From: Natrialba swarupiae
Lineage (GTDB): Archaea > Halobacteriota > Halobacteria > Halobacteriales > Natrialbaceae
DNA length: 64,000 bases
NCBI RefSeq assembly: GCF_008245225.1
Contig: NZ_VTAW01000008.1
Span: 85,378 to 149,377 of the forward strand
Direction of reading: 5' to 3'
Below the pieces are notes generated by a model, which was not told the origin of the DNA, searched no databases, and was given only the letters and a program-made list of their open reading frames with translations. Numbering within the stretch: position 1 is the stretch's first letter; each line of letters opens with the position of its first letter. The translations under genes were made by a program, and so were the position numbers. This document shows positions 8,638 to 17,021 of the stretch, piece after piece.

Positions 8638-9233
8638 TGCGTCACCTCGGTTCGGCGTTCGGTCGACGCCTCGTCCGCCGACGCGCCCTCCGCGACGGGC
8701 CGTTCGACGACGAACCGACAGGCGTCGTCGCCCTCGAACATGCACGTCGTCTCCTCGACGAGGAGCGTCGCGTCGAAGTGGTCGGCGACCCCCTGGATCG
8801 CACCGCGGGCGATATCACACAGCTGTCGATCCGAATCGTACGTGATTCGAACCCGGTTCTCGTCCAGCCACTCGGTTTTGACACGCGGTGTCGTCAACTC
8901 GGTGAGATCGCGCGTCCGCAACGACGTGTGAAATCGCTGGATATTCGCGAGCAGTTCGAGGGCGTCCCACTCCTCGTCGATGTGCAGGTCGTACGTCTCG
9001 AGCAGGGCCGGGACGACCCAGCGGCCGTACTCTGAGAGGATCGTTCGCGGGCTCTCACCCGTCAGGCTTCCCGCAGCACGAACGAGTTCGTAGACGTCAC
9101 CGTCGGGATAGACCGTCACGGGAACGTACACCTTCTCGTCGACGTCTGCTTCGCGTTGAATCTCGAGCCACCTCTCCTCGTCGTACGTGTCGACGACGAA
9201 ATCACGAAGCGTTTTCAGTATGATTCCGTGCAT
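8634..9233 (-). CDS. H-NOX (haem nitric-oxide/oxygen binding) sensor protein
   Basis: A 199-residue soluble haem protein of the HNOB family. It starts MHGIILKTLRDFVVDTYDEE and has the family landmarks: YPDGDVYELVRAAGSLTGES around residues 42-61, the probable proximal haem ligand His102 (in QRFH), Pro117 (in TTPRV) and the propionate-binding motif Tyr132-x-Ser134-x-Arg136 (YDSDR). These positions are within one or two residues of the well-studied bacterial H-NOX. I see no Tyr in the ~20 residues after YDSDR, which favours NO over O2 as ligand, though this needs a structure alignment. The last ~25 residues are a disordered tail. Its stop overlaps the transducer start, so the two should work as one NO- or redox-taxis receptor. 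Confidence 0.88.
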   Translation of the reverse strand: MHGIILKTLRDFVVDTYDEERWLEIQREADVDEKVYVPVTVYPDGDVYELVRAAGSLTGESPRTILSEYGRWVVPALLETYDLHIDEEWDALELLANIQRFHTSLRTRDLTELTTPRVKTEWLDENRVRITYDSDRQLCDIARGAIQGVADHFDATLLVEETTCMFEGDDACRFVVERPVAEGASADEASTERRTEVTQ

Positions 9234-9447
9234 TCCTCACCCCCCGATCGTCTCCAGCAGTGCGCTTGCCAAACTGTTACTCGATCCATGTTCCATAATA
9301 TTTTACTCGTTTTAGACGAAAACATAATAACAGTTTCGGGAATAGTGTCATCTTAACTATGTCTGTCTGGCGAACGACAGCTGCGGGTGACGGAGGCCAC
9401 GAAACTGGAACGGACGATATAAGGTGTCGAGTCCAGATCGGTCGAAC
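9234..9447. promoter_or_regulatory. AT-rich divergent promoter region of the H-NOX and PurM-like genes
   Basis: A stretch around 9288-9360 is much richer in A/T than its surroundings and contains ATAATATTTTAC near the H-NOX side, a plausible minus-strand promoter. On the other side GATATAAG at 9416-9423 is a good TATA box for the gene starting at 9448. I see no convincing operator. Confidence 0.4.
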
Positions 9448-10455
9448 GTGACCAACCTCGGCAAGATCGATCGGACGGTCTTCGAGAACGCCGTCGCGGC
9501 GAACCTCGGTGCCAGCCGCGACGACGTCGCCCTCGGACCGCAACACGGTGTCGACTTTGGCGTGATCGATGTCGACGGAACGGCGCTCGTGACCGCGACG
9601 GATCCGCTCTCGATCCTCCCGGCGCTTGGCCTCGAGCGCGCGGCGCGGTTCGCCCTCGATCTCGTGCTCGCGGACGTCGCCGTCAGCGGCGTTTCCCCGT
9701 CGCATCTCTCGATCTGTTTCACCCTCCCGGCGACGATGACCGACGACGAGTTCGCGACGATCCAGTCGACGATCCACGAGGGGTGTGTCGACCTCGGCGT
9801 CGCCGTCGTCACCGGACACACTGCCCGCTACTCCGATTCGTCTCACCCCTGGGTCGGCGCGGCGACCGCGATGGGCGTCGGCGGCCACGACGAGATCGTT
9901 TGCCCCGACGGCGCACGGCCCGGTGACAGACTCCTGTTGACGACCGGCCCCGCCGTCGAGTCGGTCGGCCTCCTGAGCACCCTGTTCGGCGATCGAATCG
10001 CCGTTTCCGAAGACGTGCTGGCCGACGCCCAGGAACGCCTCGAGGACGTCTACTGCGTCCGAGACGCCCTCACGGCGGCCGCCGCGGGACCGGTGACGGC
10101 GATGCACGACGTGACCGAAGGTGGCCTCGCGGGCGCACTGAACGAGATGGCCGACGGCGCCGGCGCCCGCTTCGAGATCGACCGCGAGGCCGTCCCGATG
10201 CGTCCTGGCGTCCGCGAAGTGTGTGAGACACTCGAGATCGATCCGTGGGCCGCCACAAGCTGTGGGTCACTCGCCATCGCGGTCGATCCGGCGGGCGTCG
10301 ACGCCGTTCGCGGAGCGCTCGAGGATCGCGGGACCGTCGTCGCCGAAATCGGACGCGTCACCGAGGGAAAAGGCGTCCTCGTCGACGGTGATCAGCTCGA
10401 GCATCCGAGCGTCGATCCGTCGTGGGCGGCCTATGCGGAACTGGCATCGCAGTAA
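9448..10455 (+). CDS. AIR synthase (PurM)-like ATP-binding family protein
   Basis: A 335-residue member of the PurM/ThiL/SelD/HypE superfamily, which bind ATP and phosphorylate or activate a small substrate. Support comes from the N-terminal half with GVDFGVIDVDG and LVLADVAVSGVSPSHL (equivalent to the DxxxMGA region), GHTARYSD, and the C-terminal domain with MHDVTEGGLAGALNEMADGA, typical of this fold. It is not the true purine enzyme: the substrate loops differ. thiD lies 112 bases downstream on the same strand, suggesting a role linked to thiamine or cofactor phosphorylation, not proven. The GTG at 9448 is about 28 bases after the TATA box at 9416-9423; an upstream GTG at 9424 lies too close. 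Confidence 0.75.
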   Translation: MTNLGKIDRTVFENAVAANLGASRDDVALGPQHGVDFGVIDVDGTALVTATDPLSILPALGLERAARFALDLVLADVAVSGVSPSHLSICFTLPATMTDDEFATIQSTIHEGCVDLGVAVVTGHTARYSDSSHPWVGAATAMGVGGHDEIVCPDGARPGDRLLLTTGPAVESVGLLSTLFGDRIAVSEDVLADAQERLEDVYCVRDALTAAAAGPVTAMHDVTEGGLAGALNEMADGAGARFEIDREAVPMRPGVREVCETLEIDPWAATSCGSLAIAVDPAGVDAVRGALEDRGTVVAEIGRVTEGKGVLVDGDQLEHPSVDPSWAAYAELASQ

Positions 10456-10567
10456 CGCACTCGAGACGGAGAGGATGGCGGTACTACCACTGGAACAACG
10501 GCGGCACCATCTCCGGAGAAACGCTGGGACCATCATCGATTTGTATAACCGAGGTATACACGGAGGT

Positions 10568-11395
10568 ATGCGAACGCCCACACCCGAATCCAGACCGGTC
10601 GCGTTGACGATCGCGGGCAGCGACTCCGGCGGCGGCGCCGGGATCCAGGCCGACCTCGCGACGTTCGCGACCCACGGCGTCTACGGCACGTCGGCGATCA
10701 CCGCCGTCACCGCCCAGCACACCCGCGGCGTCGACTCGTCGTTCGTCCTGCCGACCGACGAGATCGCCGCCCAGATCGACGCCGTCGTCGGCGACGTCGA
10801 GGTCGGCGCGGCGAAGACGGGGATGCTCGCGACGACCGAGGTCGTCGAACTGGTCGCCGACCGCGCTCGAGGGTTCGCGTTCCCGCTCGTCGTCGACCCC
10901 GTGATGGTCGCCACCTCGGGTGACCGGTTGCTCGACGAAGCGGCCGAGCGCGCCTACGAGAACCTGATCGCCGAGGCCGCGGTCGTGACGCCGAACGCCG
11001 ACGAGGCCGACGTGCTGACCGGGATCGAGATCGACGGCGAAGAGAGCGCTCGCGAGGCCGGTGAGACGTTACTCGAGATGGGTGCCGACGCCGCGCTGAT
11101 CAAAGGTGGTCACGTCCCCGGCGAGACGGTCCGGGACGTGCTGGTCCGTCCCGGCGACGGCCCAGCGGGCGTCGAGGGATCGACGAGTACAGTGTTCGAA
11201 CACGAGCGCGTCGACACCGACGCAACCCACGGCTCCGGCTGTACGCTCGCGGCCGCCATCGCCGCGAGGCTCGCGTCCGGCGACGGACTCGAGTCCGCCG
11301 TCGAGGGCGCGACGGACTTTCTGGCTCGAGCGATCGAACACCACTACGACGTCGGGCGCGGACCAGGGGCGGTCAATCACTCGGTCGATCGGTGA
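10568..11395 (+). CDS. thiD: Hydroxymethylpyrimidine/phosphomethylpyrimidine kinase
   Basis: Phosphorylates HMP and then HMP-phosphate to supply the pyrimidine half of thiamine. The 275-residue ribokinase-fold protein starts VALTIAGSDSGGGAGIQADL, the substrate site of ThiD. It continues with YGTSAITAVTAQHT, VDPVMVATSG, VTPNADEADVLTG and the anion-hole/catalytic motif TDATHGSGCTLAAAIAA. The ATG at 10568 follows a GGAGG ribosome site at 10562-10566. Haloarchaeal ThiD is often fused to a C-terminal ThiN/ThiE-like domain; here it ends right after the kinase domain. I looked for a TPP riboswitch in the 112-base leader and saw none. Confidence 0.93.
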   Translation: MRTPTPESRPVALTIAGSDSGGGAGIQADLATFATHGVYGTSAITAVTAQHTRGVDSSFVLPTDEIAAQIDAVVGDVEVGAAKTGMLATTEVVELVADRARGFAFPLVVDPVMVATSGDRLLDEAAERAYENLIAEAAVVTPNADEADVLTGIEIDGEESAREAGETLLEMGADAALIKGGHVPGETVRDVLVRPGDGPAGVEGSTSTVFEHERVDTDATHGSGCTLAAAIAARLASGDGLESAVEGATDFLARAIEHHYDVGRGPGAVNHSVDR

Positions 11396-11483
11396 GCACC
11401 GTCGGATTCGCGGACGGCAACCCAAAGAGCGTTGGTGAAGCGCTCGAGCGCCGTTTTCCTCGAGGGGTATCGCCCGACAGAAG

Positions 11484-12500
11484 TCACTTCATCCCGGCGA
11501 ACGTCCGGTAGGCCGTCTTCGCGAGCGACATCTCGAGGCCAGAGGATTCGACGACGTAGTAGGGGCGCAACTCGCCGTTGAACTTCCCTTTGTACTCACA
11601 GAGACGTTCGGTGTTCGCGCCGACGAGATCGTAGCCGGTCACCGACTCGAGGTCGGGGTCAGTGACGACGTCCTCCAGGATGGCACGGTGGAGGAGGTTG
11701 TTCACGCTGACGTGGTCGTAGGAGGCGGTGACGCCGCCCTGCCAGTAGTAGGCGAGTTCCGGCGCGAACAGCGTGATGATGCCGCTCTGGTAGGTTCCGT
11801 CCGGTGCTCGAGCGACGTAGACGCGCCACTGATCGTCCTCGAGCGTCGAGAGGAGATCCCGCAGGAAGGGACGAGACATCGGCGCGGTGTCGTCGTACTC
11901 GGCGTACTGGTCGACGACGTCGTCGTACACCCGCAGCGCCGCGTCGATTCCCTCGGTCTGGATCGTGAGATCCACGTCGTCGATCCGGCGCATCTCGTTT
12001 CGCAGGCTCTTGCTGAAGCCGGCCATGGCGTCCTCGACATCGGAACAGCCCTGGAGGTCGACGACGTAGGTGAACTTCGGTTCGACGGAGAGGTCGTTCC
12101 AGGCGAACGGTCTCGGATCGTCGTAGTAGATGTGACAGGACGATCGGAAGAGCGTCGATCGGTTGGCGACCGCGAGGTCGTCGACGACGGCGGAGATCAG
12201 TTCGCCGTTGATCCGTTCGGCCTTGCGGGGTTTCGGGCTATTGGGGTCGAGGATCGGGCCCAGACGAGGAACGCCCAGCGAGACGGGTGGCGAGAATGCC
12301 GTCCGCCCGATCGAGCGCTCGCCGACGAAGACGGGGAGGAGACCGACCGACTGCTGTCCCTTGTAGGCGCCGTACAACCGAAGCGTCGCGTCAGTGTGAT
12401 CGTCGAGAACGCGGAGTGCGTCTGGCTCGTGGAAGATCTCGTATCCGGACGACGGGAGGGCCTCGCGCCAGTCCTCGAGATCGATTCGTGTGACGTCCAT
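11484..12500 (-). CDS. FemAB-like GNAT-fold acyl/aminoacyl transferase
   Basis: A 338-residue protein of the FemAB/FemX-like acetyltransferase group. The N-terminal half contains SSGYEIFHEPDALRVL and GQQSVGLLPVF. The second half shows the pattern of these double-GNAT proteins: FSKSLRNEMRRIDD, then YVARAPDGTYQSGIITLF, YYWQGGV, VNNLLHRAILEDV, GYDLVGANTERLCEYKGKFN and a final Tyr-rich strand. In bacteria such proteins add amino acids to peptidoglycan; archaea lack it, and family members sit in surface-glycan loci, where they probably modify sugars. That fits the neighbours here. The start at 12500 (MDVTRID) is preferred over an in-frame ATG at 12542. Confidence 0.75.
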   Translation of the reverse strand: MDVTRIDLEDWREALPSSGYEIFHEPDALRVLDDHTDATLRLYGAYKGQQSVGLLPVFVGERSIGRTAFSPPVSLGVPRLGPILDPNSPKPRKAERINGELISAVVDDLAVANRSTLFRSSCHIYYDDPRPFAWNDLSVEPKFTYVVDLQGCSDVEDAMAGFSKSLRNEMRRIDDVDLTIQTEGIDAALRVYDDVVDQYAEYDDTAPMSRPFLRDLLSTLEDDQWRVYVARAPDGTYQSGIITLFAPELAYYWQGGVTASYDHVSVNNLLHRAILEDVVTDPDLESVTGYDLVGANTERLCEYKGKFNGELRPYYVVESSGLEMSLAKTAYRTFAGMK

Positions 12501-12697
12501 GCTGGGACACCGTTTGGCTCCCGACGACGTTGTTATCCACACAGTAATCGGCCGAAGAGTGTCACGAAATCCGTTTGGCGCGTGCGTACCTCGCTGTCAG
12601 TCGAGTCACAACAAAGAGCATACTCGAGCGGACGACCTCGACGATCGGTTGCAGAGAACTGAACGGACGATGCTACCGTCTCAAACCGTCCTACCAC

Positions 12698-13954
12698 TCA
12701 AACCGACGGAAAACGGTCCGACTCACTGCGGGCGAGGAGGTACTCCGAGAGCGCGTAGGCCATCCACCCCTGACACCACCGCATCAGCGTGACTCGCTTG
12801 GTGTGGTGGCGAAACTGGCGGTAGTAGAATCGCCCCTCCTCGACCTGCAGGTTCGCGAGCACCCACCGGAGGATTCTGTCGGCGAGTTCGAGGTCGCCCT
12901 CGCGGGTGAACACCAGCATGCCCTGCGTGCTCGCGTGGATGTCGCGGGGGTAGCCGTTGGATTCGTCGAAGTTGGGCGCACCGTCGAGTTCGAACAGTTC
13001 GGTGCGGTAGAACTCGAGAGCGTCCTCGAGCGTCTCGCTGTACCGATCTTCGTCGACGACGTCGCGATAGCGCTGGAAGGACTCGATGATGAAGCCGTTG
13101 TGGTGGCTGTCCATCGAGAGATGTGAGGCGTCGGCCGGAAGCCGGTAGGGCCAGCCGCCCACGTCGGTCTGGTTGGCGGCGACGTGATCTAAGATCTTCG
13201 TCGCGCGGTCGCGAAGCGCTTCGTTTCCGGTCCGGTCGTAGAGGTCGACGAACATCCCGGCCCCGAGGGCGGCGGCGTTCAGCGTGTAGGAGTCGTCGGG
13301 GTGGTTCATGTGGTAGTCGATCTTCGCACCGTCGGGGACCTCCCGGTAGTTCAGGTCCTCGATCACGAACGACGGTGCGGTGCGTGCGAGTTCGGCGTAC
13401 TCGGGGTCGAGATCGGCGGCCTGAAGGAGCGCCCTGACGGCGTACGTCGTCGAGACGACGTCCGGATCGCTCGGGACGCCTTTGGTATGAACGTGTTGCA
13501 TCTCGTGGCGATGCCCCCCACAGAAGCCACTGTACCCCGTGATCCGTTCCTCGACGAGCCAGTTTGCGAGCCTGTCGGCTTCGCCGATCGGGTCGAACGC
13601 CGGCTCGAGCGGGGCGTCGTACTCGCGGATCAATCGGTGGTAGTTCAGGTTGGCCATCGCGAACAGCGCGGCTCCCTTGTAGTTTCGCCGGTGTTCGACG
13701 CCCAACAGCGGTCTGACGTCGACCGGCGTCCGCTTGACGACCTCCTGGACGACCAGGTTGAGCACCCGGTTTTCGAACGGAAGCGACTGGAGGAGCTGGC
13801 TGCTCATTCCGTCGCCGTAATCGGGGCCGATGTAGTCTCGTCTGCGTGCGTACGCAAGCGTCGAATCGAGGACGGAGGCGTACGACTCGAGCGCTCGAGT
13901 CCGCGTTTCCGCCGGTTCCGCCGGGTTCGTCTCTGAAACGCCGTATGACTGCAT
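12698..13954 (-). CDS. Alpha/alpha-toroid protein, glycan-related (function unknown)
   Basis: A soluble 418-residue protein with repeated helix-helix units typical of an (alpha/alpha) barrel. Landmarks are ANWLVEERITGYSGFCGGHR, NHPDDSYTLNAAALGAGMF, VGGWPYRLPADASHLSMDSH, and HNGFIIESFQRYRDV. The His/Asp/Trp-rich motifs resemble glycan-active toroid enzymes (epimerases, lyases, unsaturated glycosidases). From memory, haloarchaeal homologues have been labelled antibiotic ABC transporter permease; I see no membrane helices, so that label would be wrong here. It lies between a FemAB-like gene and a DUF354 glycosyltransferase-like gene, supporting a role in making or trimming surface glycan. Confidence 0.6.
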   Translation of the reverse strand: MQSYGVSETNPAEPAETRTRALESYASVLDSTLAYARRRDYIGPDYGDGMSSQLLQSLPFENRVLNLVVQEVVKRTPVDVRPLLGVEHRRNYKGAALFAMANLNYHRLIREYDAPLEPAFDPIGEADRLANWLVEERITGYSGFCGGHRHEMQHVHTKGVPSDPDVVSTTYAVRALLQAADLDPEYAELARTAPSFVIEDLNYREVPDGAKIDYHMNHPDDSYTLNAAALGAGMFVDLYDRTGNEALRDRATKILDHVAANQTDVGGWPYRLPADASHLSMDSHHNGFIIESFQRYRDVVDEDRYSETLEDALEFYRTELFELDGAPNFDESNGYPRDIHASTQGMLVFTREGDLELADRILRWVLANLQVEEGRFYYRQFRHHTKRVTLMRWCQGWMAYALSEYLLARSESDRFPSV

Positions 13955-14152
13955 CTACCGTCCTCTGGAAACATATCCACATTATTATACGCTTGCTACC
14001 CCTCGACACGAGGTCGCCGTGACGCCGTCGCCGGCGTCTGAATCCGAGTACTCGCGGACTGTAGTCGATCCACCGAGTCGTTCCGGAGGGTATGTCCCAG
14101 ATAACAAACCGCGCTCTCCCCCACTCGTCGAACAGGATACCGTGGGCTCCAC

Positions 14153-15271
14153 ATGAGATACCTGTTTTTCACCAACACACCGGCACACGTCCACCTGTAC
14201 AAACACGCGGTACAGCGGCTTCGCGACCAGGGCAACGAGGTGCTGGTTCTGGCTCGCGATTACACTTGCACCGTCGACCTGCTCGAGTGGTACGACCTGC
14301 CCTACGAGGTGTACGGCAGCTGCGGGACGACGAAGGGGTCGCTCCTGAGCCGTCTCCCGGCACACTACGCCCGGGCGATCCGTCTCGCACACCGGTTCGA
14401 TCCCGACCTCGTCTTCGGGATGGGCGGGTACGCGGCCCACACGGGCGCGGTCGTCGGGACGCCGACGGTGTTGCTCATCGACTCCGAACCCGCGTCGTTC
14501 GATCACACGATCTCGACGCCGTTCGCCCGGACGATCATCACGCCAAACACGTTTCGAAAAGACCTCGGCGATCGACACTACGTCTTCCCCGGGTTCAAGG
14601 AGTGTGCCTACCTCCACCCGGAGATTTACGAACCGGATCCGACGATCAGGGATCGACTCGGCGTCACACGAGACGAACCGTACGTCATCCTCCGGCTCAA
14701 CGCGTTCGGCTCCCAACACGACGTCGGAAAGCGCGGAATCACCGGGAGCGCCCGTCGACGAATCGTCGAACGACTCGACGAGCACGCGACCGTCCTCGTC
14801 TCCGACGAGGGTGAGAACACCGACCTCAAGGCGCTCCCCGCTCGGCCGTTCGACCTTCACCCAGCACTGATACACGACGCGCTCGCCGAGGCGGCGTTGC
14901 TGGTCGCTGACACACAGACGATGGTCACCGAGGCGGCGTTGCTCGGGACGCCCGCGATCCGCTCGAACTCGTTCGTCGGCGACGACGACATGGGTAACTT
15001 CGTCGAACTCGAGAACCAGGGGCTGATTCACAACGTCGCCTCCGTATCGGAGATCGTCGACCGATCGCGGACCGTCCTCGACTCGGACGGCGTCGGCGAG
15101 ACGTGGCAACGGAAACGCGACGAGTTCCTCGCCGACAAGGCGAACCTGACGGACGTCATCGTCGACGTCGCGACGGCTCACGGCCGCGTCGGCGCACTCG
15201 ATTCACTCCAGCGGTTTGGCGGAGCCTCGAGGCCAGAACCCACCGGATCGGTCGGCGTCGGGAGCGACTGA
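14153..15271 (+). CDS. DUF354 family, glycosyltransferase-like (GT-B fold)
   Basis: A 372-residue protein starting MRYLFFTNTPAHVHLYKHAV, the hallmark opening of DUF354 proteins, which resemble UDP-GlcNAc 2-epimerase/MurG-type GT-B enzymes. The middle has GMGGYAAHTGAVVGTPTVLL, and the second half has VILRLNAFGSQHDVGKRG and the nucleotide-sugar end DTQTMVTEAALLGTPAIRSN. The role is probably in building the surface glycan with the divergently placed toroid and FemAB-like genes. The promoter region 13955-14152 is shared with the toroid gene. The stop TGA at 15269-15271 begins a diverged repeat arm (TGAGACGGACTGCTGT). Confidence 0.8.
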   Translation: MRYLFFTNTPAHVHLYKHAVQRLRDQGNEVLVLARDYTCTVDLLEWYDLPYEVYGSCGTTKGSLLSRLPAHYARAIRLAHRFDPDLVFGMGGYAAHTGAVVGTPTVLLIDSEPASFDHTISTPFARTIITPNTFRKDLGDRHYVFPGFKECAYLHPEIYEPDPTIRDRLGVTRDEPYVILRLNAFGSQHDVGKRGITGSARRRIVERLDEHATVLVSDEGENTDLKALPARPFDLHPALIHDALAEAALLVADTQTMVTEAALLGTPAIRSNSFVGDDDMGNFVELENQGLIHNVASVSEIVDRSRTVLDSDGVGETWQRKRDEFLADKANLTDVIVDVATAHGRVGALDSLQRFGGASRPEPTGSVGVGSD

Positions 15272-15486
15272 GACGGACTGCTGTCCGTCACTGGCGGTAG
15301 GTCTCCAGGGAGTCGCGGGCCTCCCGAGATATCGTAAGCACACTGTATGCGAGAAATCGGTGTCGGGTTCCGGTGCAACCGTCGGCCGATCGCGGTGTAC
15401 CGACAGGTACGAATCACGTTCTCTCCGCCCCAGACCGGCGGGTTGGAGAAATTCTCGAGTACGAACTGACCGAACGAGCGTCGTGC

Positions 15487-15522
15487 GATCAGGTGTGAAT
15501 TGACGTGCAGTGGCTACGATAG
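15487..15522 (-). repeat. Family II repeat arm (36 bases)
   Basis: This 36-base stretch is close to the reverse complement of 53545-53580. Shared pieces are GATCAGGTGTG, TTGAC and GTGCAGTGGCTACGATAG (CTATAGTAGCCACTGC in the other copy). At the second site the arm has an imperfect partner, so this looks like one arm of a palindromic dispersed element. The rest of 15272-15698 holds this arm, a Family I repeat and no gene that I can support. Confidence 0.55.
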
Positions 15523-15585
15523 TACTTCGCCCCGCGTCGACTGCCGGGTCGAACCGACCCGACGCCACCGAGTTCGAGCCTGCAG

Positions 15586-15670
15586 TGATACGGTTTACTG
15601 TAAGTCGTTACCGCCGAAACCGCGACCCGTCTGCGGGTTCGCCGGTACATTGTTACAGCAATCCGTATGA
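15586..15670. repeat. Family I palindromic repeat (clear copy)
   Basis: The left arm TGATACGGTTTACTGTAA and right arm TGTTACAGCAATCCGTATGA are inverted copies; between them CGCGACCCG and CGGGTTCGC form an inner stem. The 85-base unit lies about 30 bases beyond the stop of the leftward surface-protein gene. Confidence 0.75.
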
Positions 15671-15698
15671 GGCGTGGGACGCCACTAGTCCGAGGCCG

Positions 15699-17021
15699 CT
15701 ATCGGTCCCCTCGGTACCGCCGCGTCACTGCGGCGAGTGCCAGCAGCGTCGCGATGGAAACGGCGACGTGGGCAACTCCTGGGGAGGGGAGTGCGTCGGA
15801 CTCCTCGTCGATCGGCTCTGCATCCTGTGTGGGTGCGATCACGAGAGCCTCGAGCGAGTCGACGTCCGCTTCGAACTGGTAGCTCCCGCCGGAGTCGTCG
15901 ACAACCGTCGCGTTCGACTCGGTCCACTCGGTTCCGTCAGTCGCGTAGAGTGCGACGTCCTCGGGGTGGTAGCCGATCTCCTCGAGGGTGTCGGCCGAGA
16001 CGCTGAACGCCACCGTCGCCGAGACGTCGTCGTGGTCGCTCGTCACCGTCAGGTTCGACAGCGACGCGACCTCGTGGGGTGAGTCGGTCCCGGCCGGTTG
16101 TCCGTTCTCGAAGGAGAACGCCGCGTCCTCCTCGAGGCCGGTGACGTCGATCCGGTCGAAGCTACCGTTGTCGTTCGAGTCGTTCGACGGACGGAGGGTG
16201 ATTGGATCGCCGCCAGATACTCCGGTCACACTGGCAGTGAACCCATCGTCCGTCCGGTCGTACGTGACCGACGGTTCGTCACATGCACCCGTACGGATGG
16301 TTACCGGCTCGTCGAGTGCCAGTTCGAACCGTTCCGGATCGTCGGCGTCTCCCGAGAGGAACTCCCAGCTGTCGATCTCGCCGTCTTCGTGCCACTCGGG
16401 GTCGTGAAGGGACTCGTTCTCGTGGAAGTCCGACGCCTCGTTGAATCCGGGCTGGATCGTCACGGCGAACTCGTCGCCGAGTCCGCCCTGGATCGCGCCG
16501 CCGTCGGTTCTGGCGTCTCGCCAGATCCAGGAGGCGTACGCCCAGCCGTCGCCGCTATCCCATTCGACCATGTTCGTCTCGGCCTCGTACTTGTCGTCCT
16601 GGACGACCCACTCCGACTCCGAGGGGAGCCCGACGATATCGAACGTCACGATGCCACCACTCGAGTTGCCGTGGAGCTGGTCGTGGACCATCACGAGGCT
16701 CATCCCGTCGGTCCCCTCGTGGAGCATCAGGATGCTCGTGTCGTCCTCCTGGAGGTGTGTCGTCCCGTAGGAGCTGTACTGTCTATCCTCGGGATCGGTG
16801 TCGGGATGAGTCACGTGGTTCCGATAGTCGTAGAACGATTCGACCGTCTGAGACGTCTGAAGCGGTTCGATCGGCTCGCAGTACGTCCCTTGCTCGATGA
16901 CGTACGACTCCGGCGACGCGTCCTGGGCGGTGTTACCGGCCGCGAGCGGAGCGACCCCCGTAATCGCACTCGCCGCGAGCAGTCCGGCAACGAACACGAC
17001 CAACAGTCGATTCCCGCTCAT
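15699..17021 (-). CDS. Secreted, probably membrane-anchored surface glycoprotein
   Basis: A 440-residue exported protein. The N-terminus is a Sec signal peptide (hydrophobic LLVVFVAGLLAASAITGVAP, then GNTAQDA). The mature part is very acidic with several N-x-S/T sites (for example NDSNDNGSF, NLTV, NATV) and domains built of beta-like repeats. It ends LPSPGVAHVAVSIATLLALA followed by RRYRGDR, a C-terminal anchor laid out like archaeosortase PGF-CTERM tails but without the exact PGF triplet. The start overlaps the stop of the deacetylase gene (ATGA), so both are made together. I do not recognise the main domain. Confidence 0.75.
   Translation of the reverse strand: MSGNRLLVVFVAGLLAASAITGVAPLAAGNTAQDASPESYVIEQGTYCEPIEPLQTSQTVESFYDYRNHVTHPDTDPEDRQYSSYGTTHLQEDDTSILMLHEGTDGMSLVMVHDQLHGNSSGGIVTFDIVGLPSESEWVVQDDKYEAETNMVEWDSGDGWAYASWIWRDARTDGGAIQGGLGDEFAVTIQPGFNEASDFHENESLHDPEWHEDGEIDSWEFLSGDADDPERFELALDEPVTIRTGACDEPSVTYDRTDDGFTASVTGVSGGDPITLRPSNDSNDNGSFDRIDVTGLEEDAAFSFENGQPAGTDSPHEVASLSNLTVTSDHDDVSATVAFSVSADTLEEIGYHPEDVALYATDGTEWTESNATVVDDSGGSYQFEADVDSLEALVIAPTQDAEPIDEESDALPSPGVAHVAVSIATLLALAAVTRRYRGDR

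Noticed and set aside
10456..10567. Possible TPP riboswitch before thiD
   Set aside because: No recognisable CUGAGA or other conserved core bases were found.
12723..14009. A 428-codon leftward frame overlapping the toroid gene
   Set aside because: It is Arg/Pro-rich and in another frame of the gene at 12698-13954, which has normal haloarchaeal composition.
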